From Schaalia odontolytica (GTDB lineage: Bacteria > Actinomycetota > Actinomycetes > Actinomycetales > Actinomycetaceae), in NCBI RefSeq assembly GCF_031191545.1, contig NZ_CP133472.1, positions 2,170,001 through 2,234,000 on the forward strand: a stretch of 64,000 nucleotides of DNA, in the 5' to 3' direction. The translations under genes and the position numbers were made by a program. Below, piece by piece: positions 1 through 8,042 of the stretch (positions are counted from its first letter, which is position 1; the number at the start of each line of letters is the position of its first letter). The notes beneath the pieces were generated by a model that was not told the DNA's origin, ran no database searches, and was given only the letters and a program-made list of their open reading frames with translations.

Positions 1-2190
1 CGCCGCGACGCCGCCCGCGCGCGCGTGGATGAGCTGCTCGGCATTGAGCGCGAGGCCCGCGCCGACCGCGCGCGCTGGGAGGCGCGCCGCGACGCCCTCG
101 AGCAGCTGCTCGCCCCCGAGGACGGCACCGCCGAGCTGCTCGGACACCCCGGCGTGCTCGGCCAGGTCGCGCCCCTCCTGCACGTCGCCCCCGGTTTCGA
201 GGATGCCGTCGCCGCCGCGTTGGCTCCCTTCGCCGACGCCGTCGTCGTCGACTCACTGGCCCGAGGCCTTGGCGAGCTGGACGCTGCACGCGCAGCCGGG
301 CGCTCGCTGCGCCTCGTCGTGGCATCCGAGTCTTGCGCTTCTTCCGACGACTCTCCGGATGTGACCGGCGGGGCCGCCCGCGCCGACCTGCCCGAGGGCG
401 CGACGTGGTTGGCCGATGCCGTGACCTGCGAGGGTGCCGCCGCGCTGCTCGCGTCCCTGCTGGACGGGGTCGTCTCGTGTTCCGTCGAAGTCGCTGCGGC
501 CGCGCTGGGCGTGCCCGGCGTACGCGCGGTTGTGACCGAGACTGGCGATGTGCTGCGCCGCTGGTCCGTCGAAGGCGGGCACCGGGCATCCTCCGTGCTC
601 TCCGTGCGCGCCGACTTCGAGGAGGCCAGCGCGCAGGCCGCGGCAGCTACGGCCCGCATGGCCGAGGTTTCCGACCAGCTCAGCGAGGCGAATGAACACC
701 TAGACCGCAGCATCCGCGAGGCGAACGACGCCCTGAAGGCACTGCGCGAGGAGGACGCCCAGCGCGCGAAGGAGGCCCAGGAGCTGGCCCGCGCCCAGTC
801 TGCCGCTCAGGCCGCGCGCGCCGAGGCCGAGCGCGCCCACGACGTGGCCCGACGCGCCGACGAGCAGGTGACATGGGCCCGGGACCGCGACGTGGCCGCG
901 CGAGCACGCCTCGAGGGTGCCGACACGGTAGGCCCGCCCGAGTCCCTCGAAGACGCCCAGGCCCGCGCCGACGCCGCGTCCCGCGCCGCGCGCGAGGCTC
1001 GCGAGGCCGAAAACGAGGCGCGCCTGGCGCTTCGCGCCCTGGAAGAACAATCGCGGCGCGCCGCCTCCCGCGCCCGCTCCCTGCGCCAGGCGGCTGCAGC
1101 CGAGCGCGAGGAGCGCACCCGCTACGCCCGGCGCGAGGCCGCGCGAAAGACGGAGCTGGCCACGGCCTCGGACGTGGAGGCAGCCGCGCGCGTGGCCTTG
1201 GAGGCCGCAGAGCGAGCCCTGTCCCGGGCTGCCGCCGAGCGCGACCGCCTGAGCGAGAGGCGCTCCCAGGTCTCCCAGGAGGTCTCGGACGCACGCCGCG
1301 CCCTGGACCGGTTGAGCGCGGAGCTGTCGGAGGCCACGGCCTCGGCGCACCAGGGGCAGATCGCCGCCGAGCAGACGCGCCTGCGCGTGGAGGATCTGCA
1401 GCGGCGTGCCCTGGAAGAGCTGTCCCTTGAGCCCGAGCAGCTGCTCGCCGAGTTCGGGCCGCAGACGCTGGTACCGATGCTGCCGCTCGACCCCGATCAG
1501 GTTGAGAAGGCCGCGGCCGCCGAGCCGAGCGCGTACGTGCGCGCCGAGCAGGAGCGCGCGCTCGCTAAGGCGCTAAGGGACCTGGCGAAGTTGGGGCGCG
1601 TGAACCCGCTGGCGCTCGAGGAACACGAGGCGCTGGCTTCGCGGCACAAGTTCCTCGTGGACCAAGTGCAGGATCTTAAGCAGTCGAAGGCGGACCTGCT
1701 GCGCATCGTGGCGGACGTGGATCGCCTGGTGCAGGAGGCTTTCGCCTCTGCATTCGCCGAAACTCGTGAGCAATTCGAACACGTGTTCGGGGTGCTCTTC
1801 CCGGGAGGCCAGGGTGACCTGGTGCTCACCGACCCGGACGACATGCTTTCGACCGGCATCGAGATCGAGGCGCGGCCCGCGGGCAAGAAGGTCAAGCGCC
1901 TGTCGCTGCTGTCGGGCGGCGAGCGTTCCCTGGCCGCGATCGCGTTCCTGGTCGCGATCTTCAAGGCGCGGCCCTCCCCGTTCTATGTCATGGACGAGGT
2001 CGAGGCCGCCCTGGACGACGTGAACCTGTCGCGCCTGCTCGCCATCTTCAAGGAGCTGCAGGAGACCTCGCAGCTCATCGTCATTACGCACCAGAAGCGC
2101 ACGATGGAGATCGCGGACGCCCTCTACGGCGTCACGATGCGCGACGGCGTCACGACGGTGGTCTCCCAGCGCCTAGAAACCTATCCTTAA
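1..2190 (+). CDS. smc: Chromosome segregation protein SMC, 3' part (truncated by window edge)
   Basis: The reading frame is open from base 1, so only the C-terminal 729 residues are present. SMC dimers organise and segregate the chromosome through an ATPase head and a hinge joined by long coiled coils. The hinge is seen at about residues 40-190 (LLGHPGVLGQV onward, AVVVDS). It is followed by about 350 residues of Ala/Arg/Glu-rich coiled coil, then the second head half with the ABC signature LSGGERSL (about residue 638), Walker B FYVMDEVEAALDD (about 661) and the H-loop ITHQKR. The terminal GTG at base 25 is internal, not the start. The usual actinobacterial downstream neighbour ftsY is absent; an IS fragment and a toxin-antitoxin pair follow instead. 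Identification is very secure. Confidence 0.96.
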   Translation, partial: RRDAARARVDELLGIEREARADRARWEARRDALEQLLAPEDGTAELLGHPGVLGQVAPLLHVAPGFEDAVAAALAPFADAVVVDSLARGLGELDAARAAGRSLRLVVASESCASSDDSPDVTGGAARADLPEGATWLADAVTCEGAAALLASLLDGVVSCSVEVAAAALGVPGVRAVVTETGDVLRRWSVEGGHRASSVLSVRADFEEASAQAAAATARMAEVSDQLSEANEHLDRSIREANDALKALREEDAQRAKEAQELARAQSAAQAARAEAERAHDVARRADEQVTWARDRDVAARARLEGADTVGPPESLEDAQARADAASRAAREAREAENEARLALRALEEQSRRAASRARSLRQAAAAEREERTRYARREAARKTELATASDVEAAARVALEAAERALSRAAAERDRLSERRSQVSQEVSDARRALDRLSAELSEATASAHQGQIAAEQTRLRVEDLQRRALEELSLEPEQLLAEFGPQTLVPMLPLDPDQVEKAAAAEPSAYVRAEQERALAKALRDLAKLGRVNPLALEEHEALASRHKFLVDQVQDLKQSKADLLRIVADVDRLVQEAFASAFAETREQFEHVFGVLFPGGQGDLVLTDPDDMLSTGIEIEARPAGKKVKRLSLLSGGERSLAAIAFLVAIFKARPSPFYVMDEVEAALDDVNLSRLLAIFKELQETSQLIVITHQKRTMEIADALYGVTMRDGVTTVVSQRLETYP

Positions 2191-2212
2191 GAGTCCCGTT
2201 GTGCGGTGAGGC

Positions 2213-2231
2213 GGTCCACCGTATGTGGACC
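2213..2231. repeat. Perfect inverted repeat just after smc
   Basis: Two 7-bp arms (GGTCCAC / GTGGACC) flank a 5-base loop, 23 bases after the smc stop. No T-run follows, so it may be a factor-assisted terminator or the relic of an insertion-sequence end, since an IS3 fragment begins about 100 bases further on. Confidence 0.4.
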
Positions 2232-2336
2232 GTGAAGGGAATGTAATGGGCGGGGAAGGCCGGTGCTTGCTGAGGTGGAGCCATGGTGGAAACCTCTCGG
2301 GCAACGCTCACAACGAATACTGCTACAGGCGTGCTC

Positions 2337-2450
2337 ACCACCCGCGACCAGGTCTACACCGGGGTCGCCACCTGGATCGAAGACTTCTACAACCGCCGCC
2401 GCAACCACACCAGCCTCGGCGGCAAATCCCCCATCGAATACGAAATAAAC
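2337..2450 (+). pseudogene. IS3-family transposase (OrfB) C-terminal fragment
   Basis: About 36 codons match the end of the IS3/IS150-type rve integrase domain: RDQVYTGVATWIEDF, then YNRRRNHTSLGGKSP and IEYE, which is the usual 'FYNxxRxHsxLgxxsPxeyE' tail holding the last part of the DDE domain. The catalytic D, D and upstream E are missing. Upstream codons (2283-2336) do not resemble a transposase, and downstream the frame runs on into unrelated sequence. It is a dead remnant, showing that an insertion and later decay took place right after smc. Confidence 0.75.
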
Positions 2451-2527
2451 GAAGCGGCCCAGACAGACTGGCGTGTGACAAGGGTGACTCTGTTGGATGT
2501 GAGGAAACTTGTTGCAAGCTGTGTTCG

Positions 2528-2908
2528 CTACGCGCGAGCGAGCTGGGAAATGCGAGAACGGGAAACTCCCATAATCCAGGCTGCATCATCGATGGAGAGT
2601 CCAGAAGCGCGAAGCGAACGAGCGACCTCGCGGGACTGTGCGGCTGCTGTGGCTTGTGCGTCAGCGGCTTCCTTGGTCGCAGCTTTAGCCTGTTCGACCA
2701 AAGTTGCTTGAGGGATAGCCGGGATAATGATGATGTCCCAGTCGGCGTGCGCGACATCGGGATCGACCGTGTCCAGATAATCGATGACTTGCTGGCGGGC
2801 GTCAGAGAGCCGACGAACCTGCGTCATTGCGTGGTCGCCGTCCAGGAGTTCCCAACCGCCGCCAAGTTTACTGTCCCACCGCTGCGCGGTGACGATGAGC
2901 TTTGTCAT
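2528..2908 (-). CDS. HicB-like antitoxin with C-terminal helix-turn-helix
   Basis: This 126-residue protein is encoded directly after a HicA-like toxin with a 4-bp ATGA overlap. Residues 1-65 (MTKLIVTAQRWD, GWELL, TQVRRLSDA, a YLDTVDP segment, DWDIIIIP) resemble the partial RNase H-like HicB fold. Residues about 66-95 are an Ala-rich helix. Residues 97-126 (RSLRASGLSIDDAAW, VSRSRISQLA) form a helix-turn-helix expected to bind the operon promoter. By analogy it neutralises the toxin and autoregulates. Assignment rests on gene order, size and HTH; the family is often annotated only as 'antitoxin' or hypothetical. Confidence 0.65.
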   Translation of the reverse strand: MTKLIVTAQRWDSKLGGGWELLDGDHAMTQVRRLSDARQQVIDYLDTVDPDVAHADWDIIIIPAIPQATLVEQAKAATKEAADAQATAAAQSREVARSLRASGLSIDDAAWIMGVSRSRISQLARA

Positions 2909-3099
2909 TGCTGTTTGCTCCTTTCAATTGCCTCAAGTGCTTGTCGAGTGAGTGCCGGCGATACTTCCCGCGTTTGAGTAACAACGACGCGAATACCGTC
3001 CTTGGACCAGACCTCGTGATCTCCTTTACCCTGGCGCGCCACGAAACCCGCCTTGAGAAGCTCCCGCTTTAGTTTGCGGTACGGCATCGGTCGCGTCAT
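2905..3099 (-). CDS. HicA-like mRNA interferase toxin
   Basis: This is a 64-residue basic protein, the usual HicA length. HicA toxins have a double-stranded-RNA-binding fold and cleave mRNA using one histidine. Here the pattern is KRELLKAGFVARQGKGDHEVW, with the candidate catalytic His at residue 28, followed by a strand VVVTQTREVSPAL and a C-terminal helix. The first gene of the pair is the toxin, which is the typical hicAB order, and its stop overlaps the antitoxin start. No ribosome site precedes the ATG; a -10 box lies 6 nt upstream, so the message may be leaderless. An alternative start is Met-5 at 3087. Confidence 0.7.
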   Translation of the reverse strand: MTRPMPYRKLKRELLKAGFVARQGKGDHEVWSKDGIRVVVTQTREVSPALTRQALEAIERSKQQ

Positions 3100-3105
3100 G
3101 ACGTT

Positions 3106-3134
3106 ACTTTAGCCCCTCTAAACTGGTCGCACAA
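3106..3134 (-). promoter_or_regulatory. Candidate leaderless promoter of the hicAB-like pair
   Basis: Read on the minus strand, a -35-like TTGTGC (3134-3129) and a -10 TAAAGT (3111-3106) are separated by 17 bases. The toxin ATG begins 7 bases past the -10 box, which would put the transcription start at the start codon. Confidence 0.45.
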
Positions 3135-3352
3135 TACCCGTGATCCGGGAGAGCTCAGATGGTGGGACTCACAGTGCTCCACAGCTGTGCGCCGGTGGGA
3201 GCGTCAAGCGCTTTATCACCTGGCGCAGCTGGGTACAATGCTCGCGCGAGTAGCGGGTGAGCTCTGCTTAGTTGCTCCGTAGTCCGCGCTTGTCTTGGAG
3301 AGCGTTAGTACTGACTCCTTGACAGCGCGCACGAAACGAGCGCCCGACGCGC

Positions 3353-4036
3353 TCAGGCTGCGACCGGGATAAGTGTCCCGTGCTTGAGCTCGTAGATCGT
3401 ATCTACGTAGGGCAGGATCGAGCGATCGTGGGTCACCATGATGGCGCACTTGTGGGTGGACTTGACTTCCTTGCTGATCAGCTGCGCGATCTCCTGGCCG
3501 CGATCCGGGTCCAGGCTCGCCGTCGGCTCATCGGCCAAGATTAGCTGCGGGTTGCCGATGAAGGCACGCGCGATGGCCGCGCGCTGCTTCTGCCCGCCCG
3601 ACATCTGGCGCGGGTACTTGCGATACGAATCCTCGATGCCAAGGTCCGCCATCAGGGAACGAACCTCCGCGTGGCGCTTATGCCTATCCTTCTCACCCTT
3701 GAGCTTGGCAACCAGTTCAAGTTGGTCGCCGATCCTCATGTGAGGCAGCAGCTGGTGATCCTGGAAGATGAAGCCGAGGAGCTCCAGACGCTTGCGCGTC
3801 CACTGCCTCTGGCTCAGCTTGGTCAGATCCTGTCCGGCGATGCTGATGCTCCCCTCGTCAGCGGACAGCAGCAGGCCAGCAATGGAGAGGAGAGTGGACT
3901 TACCGGAACCGGAGGGCCCCAGGATCGCGACGAATTCGCCGTTGTCGACGCGTAGGTTCAGCCCGCTGAGCACGTGGTGGATCTCGTCACCGTCGGCGTA
4001 GGACTTTCCGATGTTGTCCAGTTCGATGATCGCCAT
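3353..4036 (-). CDS. ABC transporter ATP-binding protein, MacB/LolD type
   Basis: A 227-residue ATPase that would power the FtsX-like permease encoded just upstream (stop-to-start gap of 1 base). Walker A GPSGSGKS is at residues 40-47, the Q-loop in GFIFQDHQLLP, the signature MSGGQKQR near 142, Walker B LILADEPT near 162 with the D-loop SLDP, and the switch His in VTHDRS. I chose the ATG at 4036, preceded by GGAGAA, because the family starts with a strand of the MAIIELDNI type; a longer reading to 4105 would run into the permease. MacB-type systems move lipoproteins, peptides or transmit signals rather than nutrients; the substrate cannot be told from sequence. Confidence 0.9.
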   Translation of the reverse strand: MAIIELDNIGKSYADGDEIHHVLSGLNLRVDNGEFVAILGPSGSGKSTLLSIAGLLLSADEGSISIAGQDLTKLSQRQWTRKRLELLGFIFQDHQLLPHMRIGDQLELVAKLKGEKDRHKRHAEVRSLMADLGIEDSYRKYPRQMSGGQKQRAAIARAFIGNPQLILADEPTASLDPDRGQEIAQLISKEVKSTHKCAIMVTHDRSILPYVDTIYELKHGTLIPVAA

Positions 4037-4037
4037 T

Positions 4038-5138
4038 TTATTCTCCGTTTCCGCCGATGACGTCGATGGGGTCCACCTTCTTGATCTTGAGTAGCGACAG
4101 CGCACCGCACAGGATCGAGGTCACGACGAAACTCACCGCGACTGTCACGGTGTCCGAGAGCGTCATGATGGACGGGACGGTACTTGGCAAGAAGGGGGCA
4201 ACAAGAGCCGCCAGGCCCAGCCCGATCGTCACACCGATCAACGAAATGATCATCAGCTGGGAGATCTGGATGTAGGTGATGGTCCGCATCCGCATACCGA
4301 TCGCCTTCAACACTCCGAATTGCCGAAGCTTCTGAAGAGTCAGGATGTAGAAGAACACGCCGAGGACGGACGACGAGGCCACGAGGAGCACCCAGGTCAT
4401 TATCTTCAAGGTGAGGTTCTGAGCCTTGTATCCCGGAATCTTGTCGATAACCTGCTGGCGGTCGGCCACCATGAGGTCGCTGGGCAGATCGTCGGCCGCA
4501 ATCTCCTTCGAGGTGACGATCGTCTGAGCCTGCCACCGGTAGTTAGGGTCGGTCTTCGTGCGCATGGCCGCATAGGTCTGCGAGGACACGAAGCCGATGT
4601 CGCTGTAGCCATAGTTGGCGTTCTTCGCGAAAGCAACGACGGTCAGCGCCTGCTCGGACATCTTGTCGATCACCTGGTCGCCCAAGCGGATCCCCTCGTC
4701 CTCAAACGCGCGATCCAGGATAACCTCGTTCTCATTGAGCCCAGACACGCTCACGTCGGAGTCGATGACCGCGGGCTCGAGAATGCCGTCCTCGTTATGG
4801 TCTGTCGCGAAGTAGGTGATGTCCAGGGTGTTGGAGTCATCGCCACGCGTGATGGCGGCTCGCTGGATGACCAGGCCGGCGTAGCCCGACAAGCCGCGAG
4901 CTTCCAGCTCCTCGATGTCCTCTTCCGTCACGGAGGAATAGGGGATGACGCCCTCGGAGTCCGTCGACAAGATGTACGTCGCGGCCCCGTAGTTCTGGAT
5001 CTGCGCGGATACGGAGGATGCGAGGCCGTTGGTAAGGCCGGAGAGGAACACGACCATGAACATGAGCGCGGCGATCAGAAACTCGATGAGAACGAATTTC
5101 TTTGGTTGGTATTTAATTTCGTTCCACGCTATTTTCAT
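4038..5138 (-). CDS. FtsX/MacB-type ABC transporter permease
   Basis: A 366-residue membrane protein starting at ATG 5138 behind GGAG with 7-base spacing. It has the MacB topology: one N-terminal membrane segment (about residues 18-40, VLIEFLIAALMFMVVFL), a roughly 220-residue extracytoplasmic domain with many acidic residues (MacB periplasmic-core-like), then three membrane segments in the last 120 residues, including the FtsX-domain phrase LRQFGVLKAIGMR. It forms a complex with the ATPase downstream. There is no two-component system or membrane-fusion partner next door, so the pair stands alone. Family assignment is secure, substrate unknown. Confidence 0.88.
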   Translation of the reverse strand: MKIAWNEIKYQPKKFVLIEFLIAALMFMVVFLSGLTNGLASSVSAQIQNYGAATYILSTDSEGVIPYSSVTEEDIEELEARGLSGYAGLVIQRAAITRGDDSNTLDITYFATDHNEDGILEPAVIDSDVSVSGLNENEVILDRAFEDEGIRLGDQVIDKMSEQALTVVAFAKNANYGYSDIGFVSSQTYAAMRTKTDPNYRWQAQTIVTSKEIAADDLPSDLMVADRQQVIDKIPGYKAQNLTLKIMTWVLLVASSSVLGVFFYILTLQKLRQFGVLKAIGMRMRTITYIQISQLMIISLIGVTIGLGLAALVAPFLPSTVPSIMTLSDTVTVAVSFVVTSILCGALSLLKIKKVDPIDVIGGNGE

Positions 5139-5303
5139 GTGTGAGCTCCATTGGGGCGCAAGGTGTTGGTCCACCACTGTATGTGCCCGACAGTGATGCG
5201 CAACTGTATCACGGGAGTTTTGACAGGTGCGCGACGTCATCTCATGAAATCGCCGAGGAAGTGCGTCTTCGTGACAGGGCGCATATTGACACTGTGAGAA
5301 AAG

Positions 5304-5336
5304 GTGCGGACGGGAACCGTTGGTCCCCGCCCGCAC
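5304..5336 (-). terminator. Terminator of the DUF7455 gene
   Basis: A long stem (15-bp arms, 5304-5318 with 5322-5336, two G-T-type mismatches) is followed on the minus strand by CTTTTCTC. It lies 40 bases downstream of the stop at 5376. Confidence 0.6.
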
Positions 5337-5375
5337 CCGCAAGCCATGCGTCCCGCCGCTGCGGGAGGCTCGCTC

Positions 5376-5591
5376 TCAGTCGTTCATGAAATGGCGCTCG
5401 TCAAGGATTTGCGCGCCCGCGCCCACCAGCGAGGGCAGGTGCTCGTTGGCGTGGTGGCCACAGAAGAACAGCTGGCCGCCGGAAGGCATCGTCGCACGAA
5501 CCCGGGCGCGAGCGCCGCAGGCGTCGCAACGATTCGCCGCGTTCAGCTGCGGCCCGTCCAGGATGGGGCGTTCAAGAGTCTGTGCGTTCAT
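5376..5591 (-). CDS. Small DUF7455-type zinc-ribbon-like protein
   Basis: A 71-residue protein beginning MNAQTLERPILDGP. It carries the pattern LNAANRCDACGARARVR, then MPSGGQLFFCGHH and a terminal acidic helix (AQILDERHF). The pair CDAC plus C-G-H-H would bind one metal ion. This actinobacterial family is usually annotated DUF7455 and often lies beside topoisomerase or sigma-factor genes; here it diverges from parE. The function is not known. I took the start at 5591 because sequence upstream of it does not look like protein of this family. Confidence is good for a real gene, low for any role. Confidence 0.8.
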   Translation of the reverse strand: MNAQTLERPILDGPQLNAANRCDACGARARVRATMPSGGQLFFCGHHANEHLPSLVGAGAQILDERHFMND

Positions 5592-5826
5592 GCTTCCATC
5601 ACACACCATGACCCCGCCCCGCGCACCCCTGTTCACCCGGGGCGCAATCACCTCCATGGCCGCCAACGCTACGGGCGCCGGGCGCAAATCCGCCGGCATC
5701 AGAGTCTCGCGCCCGGGTGAAGCGGCCCTCAACAGCGCAATTCGTCCCCGGCCTCGCCCATCGTGGAAAGCGTCCCAGAACCCGCGCCACGCGCACCGTT
5801 GCCCGCAAACGCGCACGGGGCCACAT

Positions 5827-7947
5827 ATGATGCACATCGTGACTCCTACCGACGCATCCGACTACAACGCGCGACACCTCTCCGTCCTTGAGGGGCTTGA
5901 GGCCGTGCGCAAGCGCCCCGGCATGTACATCGGCTCGACCGACCACAGGGGCCTCATGCACTGCCTCTGGGAGATTATCGATAACGCGGTCGACGAGGCC
6001 CTGGAGGGTCACTGCGACACGATCGACGTGCGCCTTCACCCCGACCACTCCGCCTCGGTTGCCGACAACGGCCGAGGCATCCCCGTCGATATCGTGCCTG
6101 GACAGGGCCTGACGGGCGTCGAGGTCGTCTACACGAAGCTCCATGCCGGCGGTAAGTTCGGTGGCGGCTCCTACGCTGCCTCCGGCGGCCTGCACGGCGT
6201 CGGCGCTTCCGTCGTCAATGCCCTCTCCGCCCGCCTGGATGTGCAGGTGGATCGTGGGGGCAAGACGCATGAGATGTGCTTCCGCCGCGGTGAACCCGGG
6301 CAGTTCGACGACTCGAAGCAGCGCACCCCCAACTCACCCTTTACGCCCTTCGTGGACGGCTCCACCCTCACCACCGTCGGCAAGGTCAAGAAGTCGCAGA
6401 CCGGCACGCGCGTGCGCTTCTGGGCGGACTTCCAGATCTTCCCGGCCACCGAAGGCTTCTCGTGGGAGAACCTCCTGTCTCGCGCCCGCCAGACCGCGTT
6501 CCTCGTTCCCGGCCTGACCATCAACTGCTACGACGAGCGCGGCGACGAAGAGCTGCGCGAGAGCTTCCGCTTCGACGGCGGCGTCGTCGACTTCGCGAAC
6601 TGGCTGGCCACGGATGGCCCCGTCACCGACACCTGGCACATCACCGGGTCGGGCACCTACAGCGAGACCGTGCAGGCCCTTGACTCCGAGACCGGGCACC
6701 TGCGCGCCACCGAGGTCGAACGCACCTGCGACGTCGACATCGCGCTGCGTTGGGGCATCGGCTACGACACGACCGTGCAGTCCTTCGTCAACATCATCGC
6801 CACCCCCAAGGGGGGCACGCACGTCGCCGGCTTCGAGCAGGCGGTCCTGAAGATCCTGCGCGCCGCGATCGACAAGAATGCGCGCAAGCTCAAGGTCGGC
6901 GCCAAGGACGGTCGCCCCGAAAAGGATGACGTGCAGGCCGGCATGACCGCCGTCATCACGGTGCGTTTCCCCGAGCCTCAGTTCGAAGGCCAGACGAAGG
7001 AGACGCTGGGCACCCCGCAGATCCGCGCCGTGGTTAACCGCGTGGTCTCAGACTGGCTCAAAGCCAAGTTTGCCTCCTCCAAGCGCGACGATAAGCAGCA
7101 GACCTCCCTCCTCATGGAGAAGGTCGTCGGAGAGATGAAGGCGCGTGTCTCCGCGCGCATCCACAAGGAAATCTCGCGCAAGAAGAACGCGCTGGAAACG
7201 TCCTCGCTGCCGGCCAAGCTCGCGGACTGTCGCCTCGAGGACGTCGCCGAGACCGAGCTCTTCATCGTCGAGGGCGACTCCGCCCTGGGCACGGCCAAGG
7301 CAGCTCGCAACTCCCACTATCAGGCGCTCTTCCCGATCCGAGGCAAGATCCTCAACGTGCAGAAGGCCTCGACCGCCGACATGCTGGCCAACGCCGAGTG
7401 CGCCAACATCATCCAGGTGATCGGTGCGGGCTCGGGACGCACCTTCGACCTGTCTCAGGCGAGATACGGCAAGGTCATCCTCATGACCGACGCCGACGTT
7501 GACGGCGCGCACATCCGCACCCTGCTGCTCACCCTGTTCTTCCGCTACATGCGCCCCATGGTCGAGGCCGGCCGCATCTACGCCGCCGTCCCGCCACTGC
7601 ACCGCATCGAGGTCGCGGGCAAGGGACGAAAGAAGCGCGAGTACGTGTACACCTACTCCGAGGACGAGCTGCACCGCAAGCTCGCCGCGCTGCGCCGCTC
7701 GGGCCGCACATGGAAGGAGCCCATCCAGCGGTACAAGGGTCTGGGTGAGATGGACGCCGACCAGCTGGCGGAGACGACCATGGATCGTGCGCATCGCTCG
7801 CTGCGCCGCATCACGTTGGCTGACGAGGAGGCCCTGCGCCAGGCCGAGGACGTGTTCGAGCTGCTCATGGGGTCCACCGTGGGGCCGCGGAAGGAATTCA
7901 TCGTCGAGGAGTCGGCGGGGCTGGACCGTACGCGTATCGACGCGTGA
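5827..7947 (+). CDS. parE: DNA topoisomerase IV subunit B (ParE)
   Basis: A 706-residue type IIA topoisomerase ATPase subunit. It uses ATP to drive strand passage and decatenates sister chromosomes together with ParC. Seen: GHKL ATP site (EIIDNAVDEALEG, then DNGRGIPVDI and the lid GLHGVGASVVNAL), transducer domain, TOPRIM motifs VEGDSALGTAKAA and MTDADVDGAHIR, and the C-terminal YKGLGEMDADQL. I call it ParE rather than GyrB because its ParC partner is in the same window and no dnaA/recF context is present. Start choice: ATG 5827 or 5830, or GTG 5839; upstream in-frame sequence is not family-like. Confidence 0.92.
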   Translation: MMHIVTPTDASDYNARHLSVLEGLEAVRKRPGMYIGSTDHRGLMHCLWEIIDNAVDEALEGHCDTIDVRLHPDHSASVADNGRGIPVDIVPGQGLTGVEVVYTKLHAGGKFGGGSYAASGGLHGVGASVVNALSARLDVQVDRGGKTHEMCFRRGEPGQFDDSKQRTPNSPFTPFVDGSTLTTVGKVKKSQTGTRVRFWADFQIFPATEGFSWENLLSRARQTAFLVPGLTINCYDERGDEELRESFRFDGGVVDFANWLATDGPVTDTWHITGSGTYSETVQALDSETGHLRATEVERTCDVDIALRWGIGYDTTVQSFVNIIATPKGGTHVAGFEQAVLKILRAAIDKNARKLKVGAKDGRPEKDDVQAGMTAVITVRFPEPQFEGQTKETLGTPQIRAVVNRVVSDWLKAKFASSKRDDKQQTSLLMEKVVGEMKARVSARIHKEISRKKNALETSSLPAKLADCRLEDVAETELFIVEGDSALGTAKAARNSHYQALFPIRGKILNVQKASTADMLANAECANIIQVIGAGSGRTFDLSQARYGKVILMTDADVDGAHIRTLLLTLFFRYMRPMVEAGRIYAAVPPLHRIEVAGKGRKKREYVYTYSEDELHRKLAALRRSGRTWKEPIQRYKGLGEMDADQLAETTMDRAHRSLRRITLADEEALRQAEDVFELLMGSTVGPRKEFIVEESAGLDRTRIDA

Positions 7948-7949
7948 TT

Positions 7950-7967
7950 GCGGGCAGAATAGCCCGC
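7950..7967 (+). terminator. Hairpin after parE
   Basis: Arms GCGGGC / GCCCGC with a 6-base loop begin 3 bases after the parE stop. Only a short GTGTTG follows, so termination strength is uncertain. Confidence 0.45.
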
Positions 7968-8042
7968 GTGTTGCACACATGTTCGCGTATGTTGGTCGTA
8001 TGTCAAGAGTCAGTGTGACTAAAGGCCCTATCAGCCGGTAAG

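Noticed and set aside
680-1350. Long minus-strand open frames inside smc.
   Set aside because: High-GC codon bias of the Ala/Arg/Glu-rich coiled coil keeps other frames open; products are Arg/Ala-rich and family-less.
3338-3354. GAGCGC/GCGCTC hairpin at the end of the ABC ATPase gene.
   Set aside because: The stem is only 6 bp, overlaps the stop codon and has no T-run on the minus strand.
5827-7947. Calling this gene gyrB.
   Set aside because: Pairing with a ParC-like subunit lacking an obvious GyrA box and the absence of dnaA/recF neighbours favour topoisomerase IV.
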